From the NCBI GenBank assembly GCA_031262415.1, contig JAISHT010000001.1, forward strand, positions 1 through 48,572: DNA of 48,572 nucleotides. The letters run 5' to 3'. Position numbers and translations under genes: made by a program. Below are positions 27,642 through 37,005 of this stretch, one piece after another (within the stretch, counting starts at the first letter, position 1; the number at the start of each line of letters is the position of its first letter). This stretch comes from Elusimicrobiota bacterium (GTDB lineage: Bacteria; Elusimicrobiota; Elusimicrobia; Elusimicrobiales; Elusimicrobiaceae). Under the pieces are notes generated by a model, which saw nothing but the letters and a program-made list of their open reading frames with translations, was not told the origin of the DNA and made no database searches.

Positions 27642-28901
27642 TTGATGATGAACCCTGTAATTAGTTTAGCAATTAAAAAAATTTGCCTCCTAACTTTTTT
27701 ACTACTTCCACCCTTTTTTCAAGCTCACGCTTTGTTTGACGGCGCATTATCTTTCGCTCCGCAAGTTAACCTAGCCGCTATGCAAAGCGAGGACGAATTT
27801 TACAGCAACTCAAAACCGAAAAAATTATTACTGGGCGAAGCGCAACTACCGCTAACCCTTACTTTATTTGACAGCGTTTTTGTTGAGGCAAATTATATTT
27901 TACGCTTTAACCGAAGCGAGCCTTTTCAAACGCAAAATACATATAGCGATAAGCTTCAAAAACTAAATATAAATTTTCAAAATGATGATTTGTTTTTAAA
28001 AATTGGCCGTCAGGATTATGTCAGAGCTAATAGAGATTTTGTTATTTACTACGGTTCGCCAAAATATATTGACGCGCGGCCGTCAACTTCAGTAAACGGT
28101 CTGCTTCACGGCAATGCTTTGGGTCTACTGAGCTACGAGCTTATGGCCGCCAAACAAACCGATGAAATTGCTTTTGAAAGTTATCAGCCCACAATTTACG
28201 GCGCAAGTTTGCAACTAGGCAGCCCAAAACTTGCCTACCTTGATTTGTTTTATTACTACGCCGACAATAACGGTATGCATTTTGATAAGCATTTAACCGT
28301 CTGGGGCGGCGGCGTCAACTTCAATTTAAACGACGCTATAAAAGCCTCTTTTTACGGTTTTGCAAATAATGGCGACGAGGCCTTTAAACTTTACTACATA
28401 ACCGCCAGAAACGAGTATAAAGGCTACGGTTTCACCGGGGATTTGGCTTTTATGAGCGAGGGCGATTATTTCACAAACACCTACACTCTTGGCTTTTTTT
28501 ACACGCCCAAACCTTACCTTGCAATAGCGCAAAATATGGATATGGGCGTGATTTTTGGCAGCACGGACGGGGCCCCAATGTCGCCAAATGACCCTGCGGT
28601 TAATTTCAATTATTTAGATTTGTTAATTTATTCTTTAAAAATAAATATTACGGCAAAAGATTTTTTAGAAAATGCCCGCCTTGATTTAAATATTTACGAC
28701 TTTAGCCGAGGCGCCGATACCGTGGATAATAAGCACATCGGCAGCGAGCTGGATTTAAAACTTGCCTATGATAACGGCCGTTTTGGCGCGCAAATATTTT
28801 ACGGTTTTTTTGTAAGCGGCGAGGCGTTGAAACATATCGGCCAAGATAATAAAAAAATACATAAGCTTGGCGCAAATATGAGTATGCGTTTTGCATTTTA
28901 A
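27642..28901 (+). CDS. Predicted outer-membrane beta-barrel porin (alginate-export-like)
   Basis: Signal peptide; alternating beta strands; KIGRQDYVRANRDFVIYYGSPKYIDARPS; C-terminal aromatic ...SMRFAF. Confidence 0.7.
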   Translation: MMMNPVISLAIKKICLLTFLLLPPFFQAHALFDGALSFAPQVNLAAMQSEDEFYSNSKPKKLLLGEAQLPLTLTLFDSVFVEANYILRFNRSEPFQTQNTYSDKLQKLNINFQNDDLFLKIGRQDYVRANRDFVIYYGSPKYIDARPSTSVNGLLHGNALGLLSYELMAAKQTDEIAFESYQPTIYGASLQLGSPKLAYLDLFYYYADNNGMHFDKHLTVWGGGVNFNLNDAIKASFYGFANNGDEAFKLYYITARNEYKGYGFTGDLAFMSEGDYFTNTYTLGFFYTPKPYLAIAQNMDMGVIFGSTDGAPMSPNDPAVNFNYLDLLIYSLKINITAKDFLENARLDLNIYDFSRGADTVDNKHIGSELDLKLAYDNGRFGAQIFYGFFVSGEALKHIGQDNKKIHKLGANMSMRFAF

Positions 28902-29084
28902 TATCTGTTTGATTTTTGTTATTTTGCTTGCTGGGTTGATTGTTGGATTGATTGCCTTATACGCCACTAGCCGCCCGTTATTTACTCTCTAGCCCGACGG
29001 TAAATTTTAAAATACTTTACAAATTTAACTGTTTTTAATAAAATATATGTGTAGTAAATAATGGACAGATAATTTTACGGATTT

Positions 29085-29156
29085 TCCCCGGTAGCTCAAT
29101 GGTGGAGCAGAGAGCTGTTAACTCTAAGGTTGCTGGTTCGAGCCCAGCCCGGGGAG
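29085..29156 (+). tRNA. tRNA-Asn(GTT)
   Basis: Cloverleaf: acceptor TCCCCGG/CCGGGGA, D stem GCTC/GAGC, anticodon loop CTGTTAA, T arm GCTGG-TTCGAGC-CCAGC, discriminator G. One G-A mismatch at the top of the anticodon stem. Confidence 0.93.
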
Positions 29157-29166
29157 CATAAATTTG

Positions 29167-29197
29167 AACCCACGCTTTTTGGCGTGGGTTTAATTTT
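29167..29197 (+). terminator. Intrinsic terminator downstream of tRNA-Asn
   Basis: AACCCACGC-TTTTTG-GCGTGGGTT followed by TAATTTT. Confidence 0.75.
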
Positions 29198-29278
29198 ATG
29201 ATCGCTTTTGTGGCGATAATACCACAACATTATTAGAAATGGAGTAAAAATCAAACACATAAAAATGAGGAAATCATT

Positions 29279-30136
29279 ATGATAGAAACAATTAATAATA
29301 AAAATATTACTTGCTTTTACAAATACAGACCTCTTGCTGATGATACAGGAGATGCTGTAAATCCTTATACATTAAAAATGCTTAAAGAAGGTGAACTATA
29401 TTTTGCCAAACCAAGCAGCTTCAACGATCCTTTTGATTCTCAAATCACATATGACACTGATCTTAAAACATCAGATATAAAAGCTTTATGCAAAAGAATG
29501 AATGCGTCCAGAGAAAACACCGATCGTATTATCAGCTGTTTTAAATATAATCCATCTAAAATAATTAAACTTTTTCAGCAAAAACAAGCAGATTATTTAA
29601 GACTATATTGTCTTTCTACTAACGAAAAAAACATACTTATGTGGTCGCATTATGCGAATAATCATACTGGGATATGTGTTGGCATAAAAACATATTTTTT
29701 AGATCAAGATTCTGGTAATCATCCCAATATTAAAATACGCAATGGTTATGTTAAGCCAAATTTTTTCTTTCAGAACGCCCCTAATATCTTAACTCCCATT
29801 AAGGTAAAATATACTGATTCTATACCTGCAAAATATAATATTGGACAACAAAATCGTGATGCTTTAGAGCAAGTTATGCTACACAAAGCAACTGACTGGC
29901 AATACGAGGAAGAATATAGAATAGTTCTTTGGGAAGATGTTATACAACAAAACCCTATCTGTATAGAAGTATCTGAAATAACAGAGATAATATTTGGTTT
30001 AAGAGCCTCTGATAAACTAATAAAAGAAGTTAAAGGAGTTATAAGCAATTATCCAAATAATGGAGCTAACACTAAGCTATATAAATGTGTTCAGGTTCCA
30101 AATAAATATGCTCTTGAAAAAACTGAGATTTCTTAG
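29279..30136 (+). CDS. DUF2971 domain protein
   Basis: YKYRPLADD, LYFAKPSSFNDPFDS, YCLSTNEKNILMWSHYANNHTGICVGI. Confidence 0.85.
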   Translation: MIETINNKNITCFYKYRPLADDTGDAVNPYTLKMLKEGELYFAKPSSFNDPFDSQITYDTDLKTSDIKALCKRMNASRENTDRIISCFKYNPSKIIKLFQQKQADYLRLYCLSTNEKNILMWSHYANNHTGICVGIKTYFLDQDSGNHPNIKIRNGYVKPNFFFQNAPNILTPIKVKYTDSIPAKYNIGQQNRDALEQVMLHKATDWQYEEEYRIVLWEDVIQQNPICIEVSEITEIIFGLRASDKLIKEVKGVISNYPNNGANTKLYKCVQVPNKYALEKTEIS

Positions 30137-30171
30137 CCCACTACTTTAAATTTATGGAAACCACCCCGCCT

Positions 30172-31365
30172 CTAAGTATACGCCTCTAAATAGGTGTGCA
30201 AGCCTTCTTTTTTTGCTCGGGCGACGGCGTCGTCGTAAATTTTTTCGGCCTTTTCAGTGTCGCCTAAGGCGTATAGAACCTGCGCTAAGGCAAGCTCGGT
30301 CAAAATTTGGCCACGTATCTCGTCAGAGGCGGCAAAAAGCCGCCGTGCTTCCATCAACTCTTTTAAAGCCTCGCCAAGTTTATTTTTGCGTTTCAAAACA
30401 TCAGCTTTGCCCCATTTCACAAAGCCAAGGTCCACAGTATCGTTTATGCTGGTGTATAGTCTATCGGCAACCAAATAACGGCGCATAGCCTCGTCGTATT
30501 TGCCAAGCTGGCGCAGGCCGTTTGCCATACCGCAATTTGTATAAGCCTTGCCAAAAACATCGTCGCTATTTCTAAAAATACGCTCGGCCTTGAGGTAATT
30601 GTCCACGCAGCCTTTTATATCTCCTCCAATCCTGCTGATGCCGGCAAGCCCGCAATAGCCATAAGCCTCGGCCATTTTATCGCCTCCCTTTTTGGCTAGC
30701 GCTATTGCCTTTTTAAAATGCTCAACCCCGGCTTTAAATGCGCCTTGCAAACGGCAAATGCCGCCAATGGCCCAATACACAAAACTTTGGCCGGCAAAAT
30801 CACTTTCGGCCTGATAATAGGCCAAAACATTGCTTAAAATGTCCATAGCGTCGTCTAATTTGCCATAGGCGCGCAGAGCCATAGCCATTTCCTGCAAAGC
30901 CTGTATTTTGAAATCTAGTAGTGCGGGGCCTTCTTTTGCCGCCAAAGCCAGGGCGTTTTTTGCAATGGTGTAAGCCTTTTTGGCATCGCCAAGCGTGCGG
31001 TAGCATTTGGCAAGAGCAAGGCGCATATCAATGGCGGTAGCGGCATAGGCCTGGGCGGCTTCTTTGGCTAGTTCCTTGCTGGCCTCTTTTGTGGCATAGG
31101 CCTTAGCTGATAGGGGTTTTTGGGTAGATAATTGGGCAGCGTCCTTTAAAAATGCGCTAATTTCGGCCTTTTTGGCCATTTGATACAGTTTTATTGCTTT
31201 ATTATAAAGGTTTATAGCGTCTTCAAATTTGCCAAGCAAACGCTTTGCTTCCGCAATTATAAAATAGATTTTGCCATCTTTGCCGCTATATTTGGCTAAA
31301 TCTTTTAACACAGCCATAGGTTTGTTTGAATCTAACAAATTTTCGTAATAGCTTACGGGTTTCAT
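30172..31365 (-). CDS. Tetratricopeptide-repeat protein
   Basis: Repeated helical pairs (YNLYNKAIKLY-like, GYCGLAGISRIGGDIKGCVDNYLKAERIF, GKAYTNCGMANGLRQLGKYDEAMRRYLVADRLY). Confidence 0.8.
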   Translation of the reverse strand: MKPVSYYENLLDSNKPMAVLKDLAKYSGKDGKIYFIIAEAKRLLGKFEDAINLYNKAIKLYQMAKKAEISAFLKDAAQLSTQKPLSAKAYATKEASKELAKEAAQAYAATAIDMRLALAKCYRTLGDAKKAYTIAKNALALAAKEGPALLDFKIQALQEMAMALRAYGKLDDAMDILSNVLAYYQAESDFAGQSFVYWAIGGICRLQGAFKAGVEHFKKAIALAKKGGDKMAEAYGYCGLAGISRIGGDIKGCVDNYLKAERIFRNSDDVFGKAYTNCGMANGLRQLGKYDEAMRRYLVADRLYTSINDTVDLGFVKWGKADVLKRKNKLGEALKELMEARRLFAASDEIRGQILTELALAQVLYALGDTEKAEKIYDDAVARAKKEGLHTYLEAYT

Positions 31366-31390
31366 TTATTTGCTCCTTTTTTAATACTGT

Positions 31391-32043
31391 TTATAGTTGT
31401 GGCTTAATAATAATGCCAATATATTTATATTTTATTTATTATTGTAGCGTATTTTTTATTCTACAACTTAGTTAATAGCTGAATTTTAGCCTTTTTAGCA
31501 TATATTTATAGTTGTGGATTTATTTTTATACTACAACTATATAAAATACTTTAAATTAATTTAAGATATTTTCAATATCTAGCCCTACAATCTGTGTTGT
31601 GGTAAAAAATTTATTCCGCAACATCTTGGCTACTTGGTTCTTTTTTGTCATACACAATATCATTATAATAGCCGCGGTAGTGAAAACATAGGGCATTCTT
31701 TTAGCATAACGCAGACGCTCAGCGTGGGTAAAGCAGTAGTTTTTAACAAGATCTTGCTGCTCTTCCTGAGTAAGGGTAAAGTAAGAATCTTGGGCAAACT
31801 CGTCTTTATTTCTCTTTAAGAAAGATATTAAAGCCTTGTTTGGTATGCCCAAAGCCTCGGCCAAATCGGCATCGGTTATAACTTTTTGATTCCTTATTAT
31901 ACGGAACTTCATAAATAGCCTCCTATTCAAACAGCTACTATATCAAACTAAAACCAAAGTTGTGGCCTTATTAAAAAACCAAAACCATAACTTTGCAATA
32001 GTATTATATCATAAATTGTAGCATACTTTTTAAACCAACTACA
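31391..32043. repeat. Cluster of AGTTGTGG / TTGTAG...CTACAA inverted repeats flanking the ORF6N gene
   Basis: IRs at 31442-31466, 31507-31539, 31956-31993 and 32015-32043; near direct repeats at 31395-31410 and 31958-31974. Confidence 0.55.
31556..31930 (-). CDS. ORF6N-domain protein (short, phage antirepressor-like DNA-binding domain)
   Basis: FRIIRNQKVITDADLAEALGIPNKALISFLKRNKDEFAQDSYFTLTQEEQ... and RMPYVFTTAAIIMI match the ORF6N pattern. Confidence 0.75.
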   Translation of the reverse strand: MNRRLFMKFRIIRNQKVITDADLAEALGIPNKALISFLKRNKDEFAQDSYFTLTQEEQQDLVKNYCFTHAERLRYAKRMPYVFTTAAIIMILCMTKKNQVAKMLRNKFFTTTQIVGLDIENILN

Positions 32044-32070
32044 AAAACAAGCAACTATTTAAACAATCGG

Positions 32071-32439
32071 CTATTTTTTGGGGATATATCTAAAAATTTC
32101 GGCAAGGGTTTGTTTAAGGTCATAAGGTTTGGCTATAAAATGGTCCGCCCCGGCTTCCATAGCCCGCTCCCTTTGCTCTGGGCTAACAAGGGTTGACATT
32201 ATTATAACGGGTATACGCCAAGTGCTATTATCGGTTTTTACGGCTTTGCAAATTTCATACCCGCTTACATGGGGCAGCATTAAATCAAGCAAAATGATAT
32301 CTGGCATATTCTTTTTAACCGCAGGGAAGCCCAGGCGGCCATCGTCCACCCAAATAACATCGTGGCCTTTTATCTCTAGAGCGCCTTTAAGGGCGCCAGC
32401 CAGTGTTTTGGAGTCTTCTATCATTAAAATTTTTGCCAT
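32071..32439 (-). CDS. Stand-alone response regulator receiver domain (CheY-like)
   Basis: ILMIEDSKT, IILLDLMLPHVSG, VIIMST, ADHFIAKPYDLKQTL. Confidence 0.92.
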   Translation of the reverse strand: MAKILMIEDSKTLAGALKGALEIKGHDVIWVDDGRLGFPAVKKNMPDIILLDLMLPHVSGYEICKAVKTDNSTWRIPVIIMSTLVSPEQRERAMEAGADHFIAKPYDLKQTLAEIFRYIPKK

Positions 32440-32478
32440 CTTTTCCCCTTTCCCCTATTTATAGCTAAAATATAATTT

Positions 32479-32994
32479 TTATACTTCTTGGCAGGTATCT
32501 TTAAAAATTTTAGCCAGTTTTACATATTCTAGACCATGCTCTTTTAGATGTTTCACTTCGTCTTGGCTAAGCTGCCTTACAATTTTTGCAGGCACGCCGA
32601 CAACTAGGCTAGCGGCTGGTATTTGCTTACCCGCTGGCACAAGGGCCCCTGCGCCTATTATGCAGCCCGGGCCAATTTCGCTTTCCATAACTATTGCGCC
32701 CATACCTATGAGGGTATTATCGCCAATTTTCGCCCCGTGCACAATGGCATTATGCCCAATGGTAACATTTTTGCCAATTATAGCTGGCTTGTTATAATCT
32801 ACATGTATGCTGGCATTGTCTTGCACATTGCTGTTTTCGCCAATTTCTATAGCGGCAATATCCGCGCGCAAAACCGCATTAGGCCAAATAGACGCCCCTT
32901 TGTCAACTTTTACATTGCCAATTAAAACCGCAGTATTATGCACATAGGCGTCGCCTGCGACAAGGGGCGTTAAATTATTCACTTTTTGCTTCAT
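32479..32994 (-). CDS. Gamma-carbonic-anhydrase-like left-handed beta-helix protein
   Basis: Hexapeptide repeats: VLRADIAAIEIGENSNVQDNASIHVDYNKPAIIGKNVTIGHNAIVHGAKIGDNTLIGMGAIV. Confidence 0.9.
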   Translation of the reverse strand: MKQKVNNLTPLVAGDAYVHNTAVLIGNVKVDKGASIWPNAVLRADIAAIEIGENSNVQDNASIHVDYNKPAIIGKNVTIGHNAIVHGAKIGDNTLIGMGAIVMESEIGPGCIIGAGALVPAGKQIPAASLVVGVPAKIVRQLSQDEVKHLKEHGLEYVKLAKIFKDTCQEV

Positions 32995-34045
32995 TTTTAA
33001 TATATTCCCCCGCTTTATCGGTTGTCATGGCCAAAGGCTCGGATAGTTTTAAACCCCAGTATACAAAAACGCTTATAATGCCCGGTATAATATAATAAAC
33101 AACCCTGTAAATTAACGAGGCCATTAAAGCGGCGTCCCAATTAATACCCATTTGGGAGAAGACGGAAGTCATTGCAATTTCCATAGCACCTAGCCCACCG
33201 GGCAATATGGGGATAAGCGTCGTTACCATACCTATAGCAAATCCGGCCAGCAAAACGCCAATTTGTATTTTAACGCCAACGGCCAAAAATGCTAAATACA
33301 AAATTAGTATAGTAAAAATCCAATCCCCGCAGATATAGATGATAGCGCGGGTCAATTTAGCCTTATTTTTATGTATTGTTTTTATACCGTTATCAAGTTG
33401 CTTGTCAAAGGCGGAGTAATTGTTTTTGGGGATAAGTTTGCCAAAAAGTTTATAAATTACTTTATTAATTAATAGGAAAATCTTCCTTATGCCCATATAG
33501 CGCAGCTCGCTATTAAACATAAATGCGGTTATCAGCGCGCCAATTATGGCTATGATAATAACCACAAAGAAGTTGCGCACCATTTGCCCGGGCGTTGCAT
33601 TGCTGGAAAACAGCAAAAGCAAAGTGCCTTGCAAAATAATTATTATAAGCACAAAATAGAGCAAAACGCTTATAACTATGCTTGACATTACGCTTATCCC
33701 AAGCGGTATTTTACGCTTGCCAAGCAAATGGGCCCGCAATGCAAACCCACTAACGCCCATAGATGAAACCAAATAGTTCACCGTCGTAGAAACAAATGCT
33801 ATGCTGATAGCCGCGCCTATATTAATTTTTTGGCCTAGCAGTTTTAAAGTTTCCCAAAGGGACATACCCATACAAACATAAATTGCCCCCGACGATATAC
33901 AAGCTAAAACCAAATAACAGGTATTAACCTCTTCCCATATCTTTATGATATTAGCCCAAGAGTCATAAAGGAGCCAACCCACCACCGACACAGAAAGCAG
34001 GCAGGTAAGTATTACTATAATGTTTTTTTTGCTAATAAATTTCAT
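32975..34045 (-). CDS. Lysylphosphatidylglycerol synthase TM-region-like (UPF0104) membrane protein
   Basis: 356 aa polytopic; VSSMGVSGFALRAHLLGKRKIPLG and LPGGLGAMEIAMTSVFSQMGI. Confidence 0.8.
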   Translation of the reverse strand: MKFISKKNIIVILTCLLSVSVVGWLLYDSWANIIKIWEEVNTCYLVLACISSGAIYVCMGMSLWETLKLLGQKINIGAAISIAFVSTTVNYLVSSMGVSGFALRAHLLGKRKIPLGISVMSSIVISVLLYFVLIIIILQGTLLLLFSSNATPGQMVRNFFVVIIIAIIGALITAFMFNSELRYMGIRKIFLLINKVIYKLFGKLIPKNNYSAFDKQLDNGIKTIHKNKAKLTRAIIYICGDWIFTILILYLAFLAVGVKIQIGVLLAGFAIGMVTTLIPILPGGLGAMEIAMTSVFSQMGINWDAALMASLIYRVVYYIIPGIISVFVYWGLKLSEPLAMTTDKAGEYIKNEAKSE

Positions 34046-34141
34046 TTTATTTTCACTTTATTTGAGCCTTAACGCCATTATACGGCATTAGGCCAAAATG
34101 CTCCATAAATTATATAATTTAATAAGCGGAGATACAAAAAT

Positions 34142-36994
34142 ATGAAATATCTTACAGTAAGCGGCGCAAAAACCCACAATTTAAAAAACATAAGCCTAAA
34201 AATACCCAGAGATAAAATTGTTGTTATAACAGGTTTATCAGGCTCGGGCAAAAGCTCGCTTGCTTTTGATACTATTTACGCCGAAGGCCAACGCAGATAT
34301 GTTGAAAGTATGTCCGCCTATGCAAGGCAATTTTTGGAGCTTATGGAAAAGCCAGATGTTGAAATGATTGACGGCCTATCGCCCGCCATTTCAATAGAAC
34401 AGCGAAATCCGTCCCGCAACCCCCGTTCTACCGTAGCCACCGTTACGGAAATTTACGATTACTTCCGCCTTTTTTACGCCAGAATAGGCAAACGCCACTG
34501 CCCGCATTGTGGGCGGCCTGTGGAGCAATGGTCGCTTCAATCTATTGCGGCCGATATTTTACGCAAATTTGATCAGCAAACCGTCTTAATACTTGCCCCT
34601 GTAGTGCAAGGCAAAAAAGGCACTTACGAGGAACTTTTTGCAAGGCTTAAAAAAGAAGGCTTTGTTAAAATACTTGCCAACGGCGAGCTTTACCCCCTCT
34701 CTTCCCCGCCCGTATTAGAGCGATACAAAAAACATTCGCTTGATTTGGTTGTGGACGAAATTTTTGTAGACGCCGCCGATAAAGAGCGTATAACAGAAGC
34801 CTTAGAGCTTGCGGTAAAATATTCAAAAGGCATAGTAAAGGTAAAAAACAATAAAGAAGATTTTACCTATAGCCAAACAAATGCTTGCACGGTTTGCGGC
34901 ATTGGCTTTGCCGAAGTTGAGCCTAGATTATTTTCCTTTAACGCCCCGCAAGGCGCTTGCCCAAACTGCAATGGCCTTGGCGTAATAATAGAAATTGACG
35001 AAAATCTAGTAGTGCCCGATAAAAATTTAACTATAAACGAAGGCGCAATTGCCGCTTGGGAATCGCCGGTAACAAATAAAACAAACCGCTGGAAAAACTC
35101 CTGGGCGGGTTATTATTATGAGATTTTAAATTCTGTTTGCAAAGCCCAAAAAATTCCCATGAATAAGCCGTGGAAAGATTTAACTAAAAAACAGCAAGAT
35201 ATTTTGCTCTACGGCGGCCAGGGCATTGAATATAAAGTGCATTGGGCAAACAAATATTCTGCCTTTGAAGGCGTAATAGGCAATTTAAAACGCCGCCACA
35301 ACGAGAGCGAATCAGAATTTGTCCGTGAAGAAATTTACAATAAATATATGCGCGAAGTCGTCTGCCCGGTCTGCCACGGCGCAAGACTTAAGCCGGAGGC
35401 ATTGTCAATCTACATAAATGGTAAAAATATTGCCCAGCTTACTTCTATGCAAGTGGTAAATGCCGTAGAATTTATAAATTCTTTAAAACTTACCGCCAGA
35501 GAAGAGCTTATAGCTAAGCAAATTTTAAAAGAAATAAAATCAAGGCTTGGCTTTTTAAACAGCGTCGGGCTTGAATATCTTACACTTGATAGAAAATCGC
35601 AAACCTTATCGGGCGGAGAGGCGCAGCGCATACATCTTGCCACGCAAATTGGCAGCAGCTTAACCGGCGTGCTTTATGTTTTGGACGAGCCAACCATAGG
35701 CCTGCACAGCCGTGATAATGACCGCTTAATAGAAACATTAAAAAATCTTAGAGATTTAGATAATACCTTAATAATAGTTGAGCACGATAAAGACACTATT
35801 TTAGCCGCCGACCATTTAATAGAACTAGGCCCCGGCGCAGGCGAATACGGCGGCGAAATAACCGCTCAAGGCAGTTTAAAAGAATTTATTAAAAATAAAA
35901 ACTCCATAACCGCCGCATATTTAAACGGCAAAAAACAAATTGCCTCAAATTTAATTCCGCAAAAACCGGGTAAAAAATGGATAGAAATACAAGGCGCAAA
36001 ACAATTTAACCTTAAAAATATTGATGTTAAAATACCGCTTGGTTTATTTGTTTGTGTGACGGGGGTTTCAGGCTCGGGCAAATCAACGCTGATACATAAT
36101 ATTTTATATAGAGCATTGGCTAAAAAATTCTACGGCGCAAAAGACCAACCCGGCGATTATAAAGATATTAAAGGCCTAGATAATATAAATAAAGTTATTA
36201 TAGTGGACCAAAACCCCATTGGCAAAACGCCCCGCTCAAACCCCGTTACTTATACAGGCGTATTTACGCATATTAGGGAACTTTTTGCCCAAATGCCCGA
36301 GGCTAAACGCCGAGGCTATAAAGCGGGGCGGTTTTCCTTTAATGTAAAAGGCGGCAGATGCGAAACTTGCCAGGGCGACGGCATTATAAAAATACAAATG
36401 CAATTTTTACCCGATGTTTATGTTAAATGCGAAGAATGCCAAGGCAAACGCTTCAATGAAGATACTTTACAAGTAAAATTTAAAGGCAAAAGCATAGCCG
36501 ATGTTTTGGATATGAGCGTTGACGAGGCCGTGGTATTTTTTGAAAGTATCCCAAAAATAAAAAACACTTTGCAAACTTTGCTAGATGTTGGGCTTGGCTA
36601 CATTAAGCTAGGCCAAAGCGCAACCACATTATCTGGCGGGGAAGCGCAAAGAGTTAAGTTGGCAGACGAACTTTCACGGCGGGCAACAGGCGATACGCTT
36701 TATATTCTTGACGAGCCTACAACAGGCCTGCATTTTGCAGATATTGATAAGCTCCTAAAAGTTATGCACCGTCTAAGCGAGCAGGGCAATACCGTGCTTG
36801 TTATTGAGCATAATCTTGATATTATTAAAACTGCCGATTGGATTATTGACCTTGGCCCGCAAGGCGGCGATAAGGGCGGCGAAGTTGTTGCGCAAGGCGA
36901 TGTGCGCGCCATTATGGCTGAAAAGAAATCATACACCGGCTACTATCTAAAAAAAGAACTTGAAGCGGAAAAGAAACTTAAAAAAGCTAAATAA
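34142..36994 (+). CDS. uvrA: Excinuclease ABC subunit A
   Basis: 950 aa; [35 protein letters not shown], zinc-finger Cys, [29 protein letters not shown]. Confidence 0.98.
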   Translation: MKYLTVSGAKTHNLKNISLKIPRDKIVVITGLSGSGKSSLAFDTIYAEGQRRYVESMSAYARQFLELMEKPDVEMIDGLSPAISIEQRNPSRNPRSTVATVTEIYDYFRLFYARIGKRHCPHCGRPVEQWSLQSIAADILRKFDQQTVLILAPVVQGKKGTYEELFARLKKEGFVKILANGELYPLSSPPVLERYKKHSLDLVVDEIFVDAADKERITEALELAVKYSKGIVKVKNNKEDFTYSQTNACTVCGIGFAEVEPRLFSFNAPQGACPNCNGLGVIIEIDENLVVPDKNLTINEGAIAAWESPVTNKTNRWKNSWAGYYYEILNSVCKAQKIPMNKPWKDLTKKQQDILLYGGQGIEYKVHWANKYSAFEGVIGNLKRRHNESESEFVREEIYNKYMREVVCPVCHGARLKPEALSIYINGKNIAQLTSMQVVNAVEFINSLKLTAREELIAKQILKEIKSRLGFLNSVGLEYLTLDRKSQTLSGGEAQRIHLATQIGSSLTGVLYVLDEPTIGLHSRDNDRLIETLKNLRDLDNTLIIVEHDKDTILAADHLIELGPGAGEYGGEITAQGSLKEFIKNKNSITAAYLNGKKQIASNLIPQKPGKKWIEIQGAKQFNLKNIDVKIPLGLFVCVTGVSGSGKSTLIHNILYRALAKKFYGAKDQPGDYKDIKGLDNINKVIIVDQNPIGKTPRSNPVTYTGVFTHIRELFAQMPEAKRRGYKAGRFSFNVKGGRCETCQGDGIIKIQMQFLPDVYVKCEECQGKRFNEDTLQVKFKGKSIADVLDMSVDEAVVFFESIPKIKNTLQTLLDVGLGYIKLGQSATTLSGGEAQRVKLADELSRRATGDTLYILDEPTTGLHFADIDKLLKVMHRLSEQGNTVLVIEHNLDIIKTADWIIDLGPQGGDKGGEVVAQGDVRAIMAEKKSYTGYYLKKELEAEKKLKKAK

Positions 36995-37005
36995 TTACCT
37001 AGCTT
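36984..37005 (-). terminator. Candidate terminator spanning the convergent stop codons
   Basis: Minus strand AAGCTA-GGTAATTATT-TAGCTT followed by a T tract (plus-strand A80-A85 run). Confidence 0.4.

Noticed and set aside
28755-28967. Minus-strand ORF overlapping the porin 3' end and intergenic region
   Set aside because: No domain signal; low-complexity Lys/Ile-rich translation of AT-rich DNA opposite a convincing porin gene.
29085-30171. Possible integrated element bounded by a tRNA-Asn 3'-end duplication
   Set aside because: No second copy of TTCGAGCCCAGCCCGGGGA was seen downstream and no integrase lies nearby; kept only as a general accessory-region observation.
31391-32043. Inverted repeats around ORF6N as integron attC sites
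   Set aside because: The cores (GTTGTGG, TTGTAG) do not fit the GTTRRRY/RYYYAAC attC consensus and no integron integrase is present in the window.
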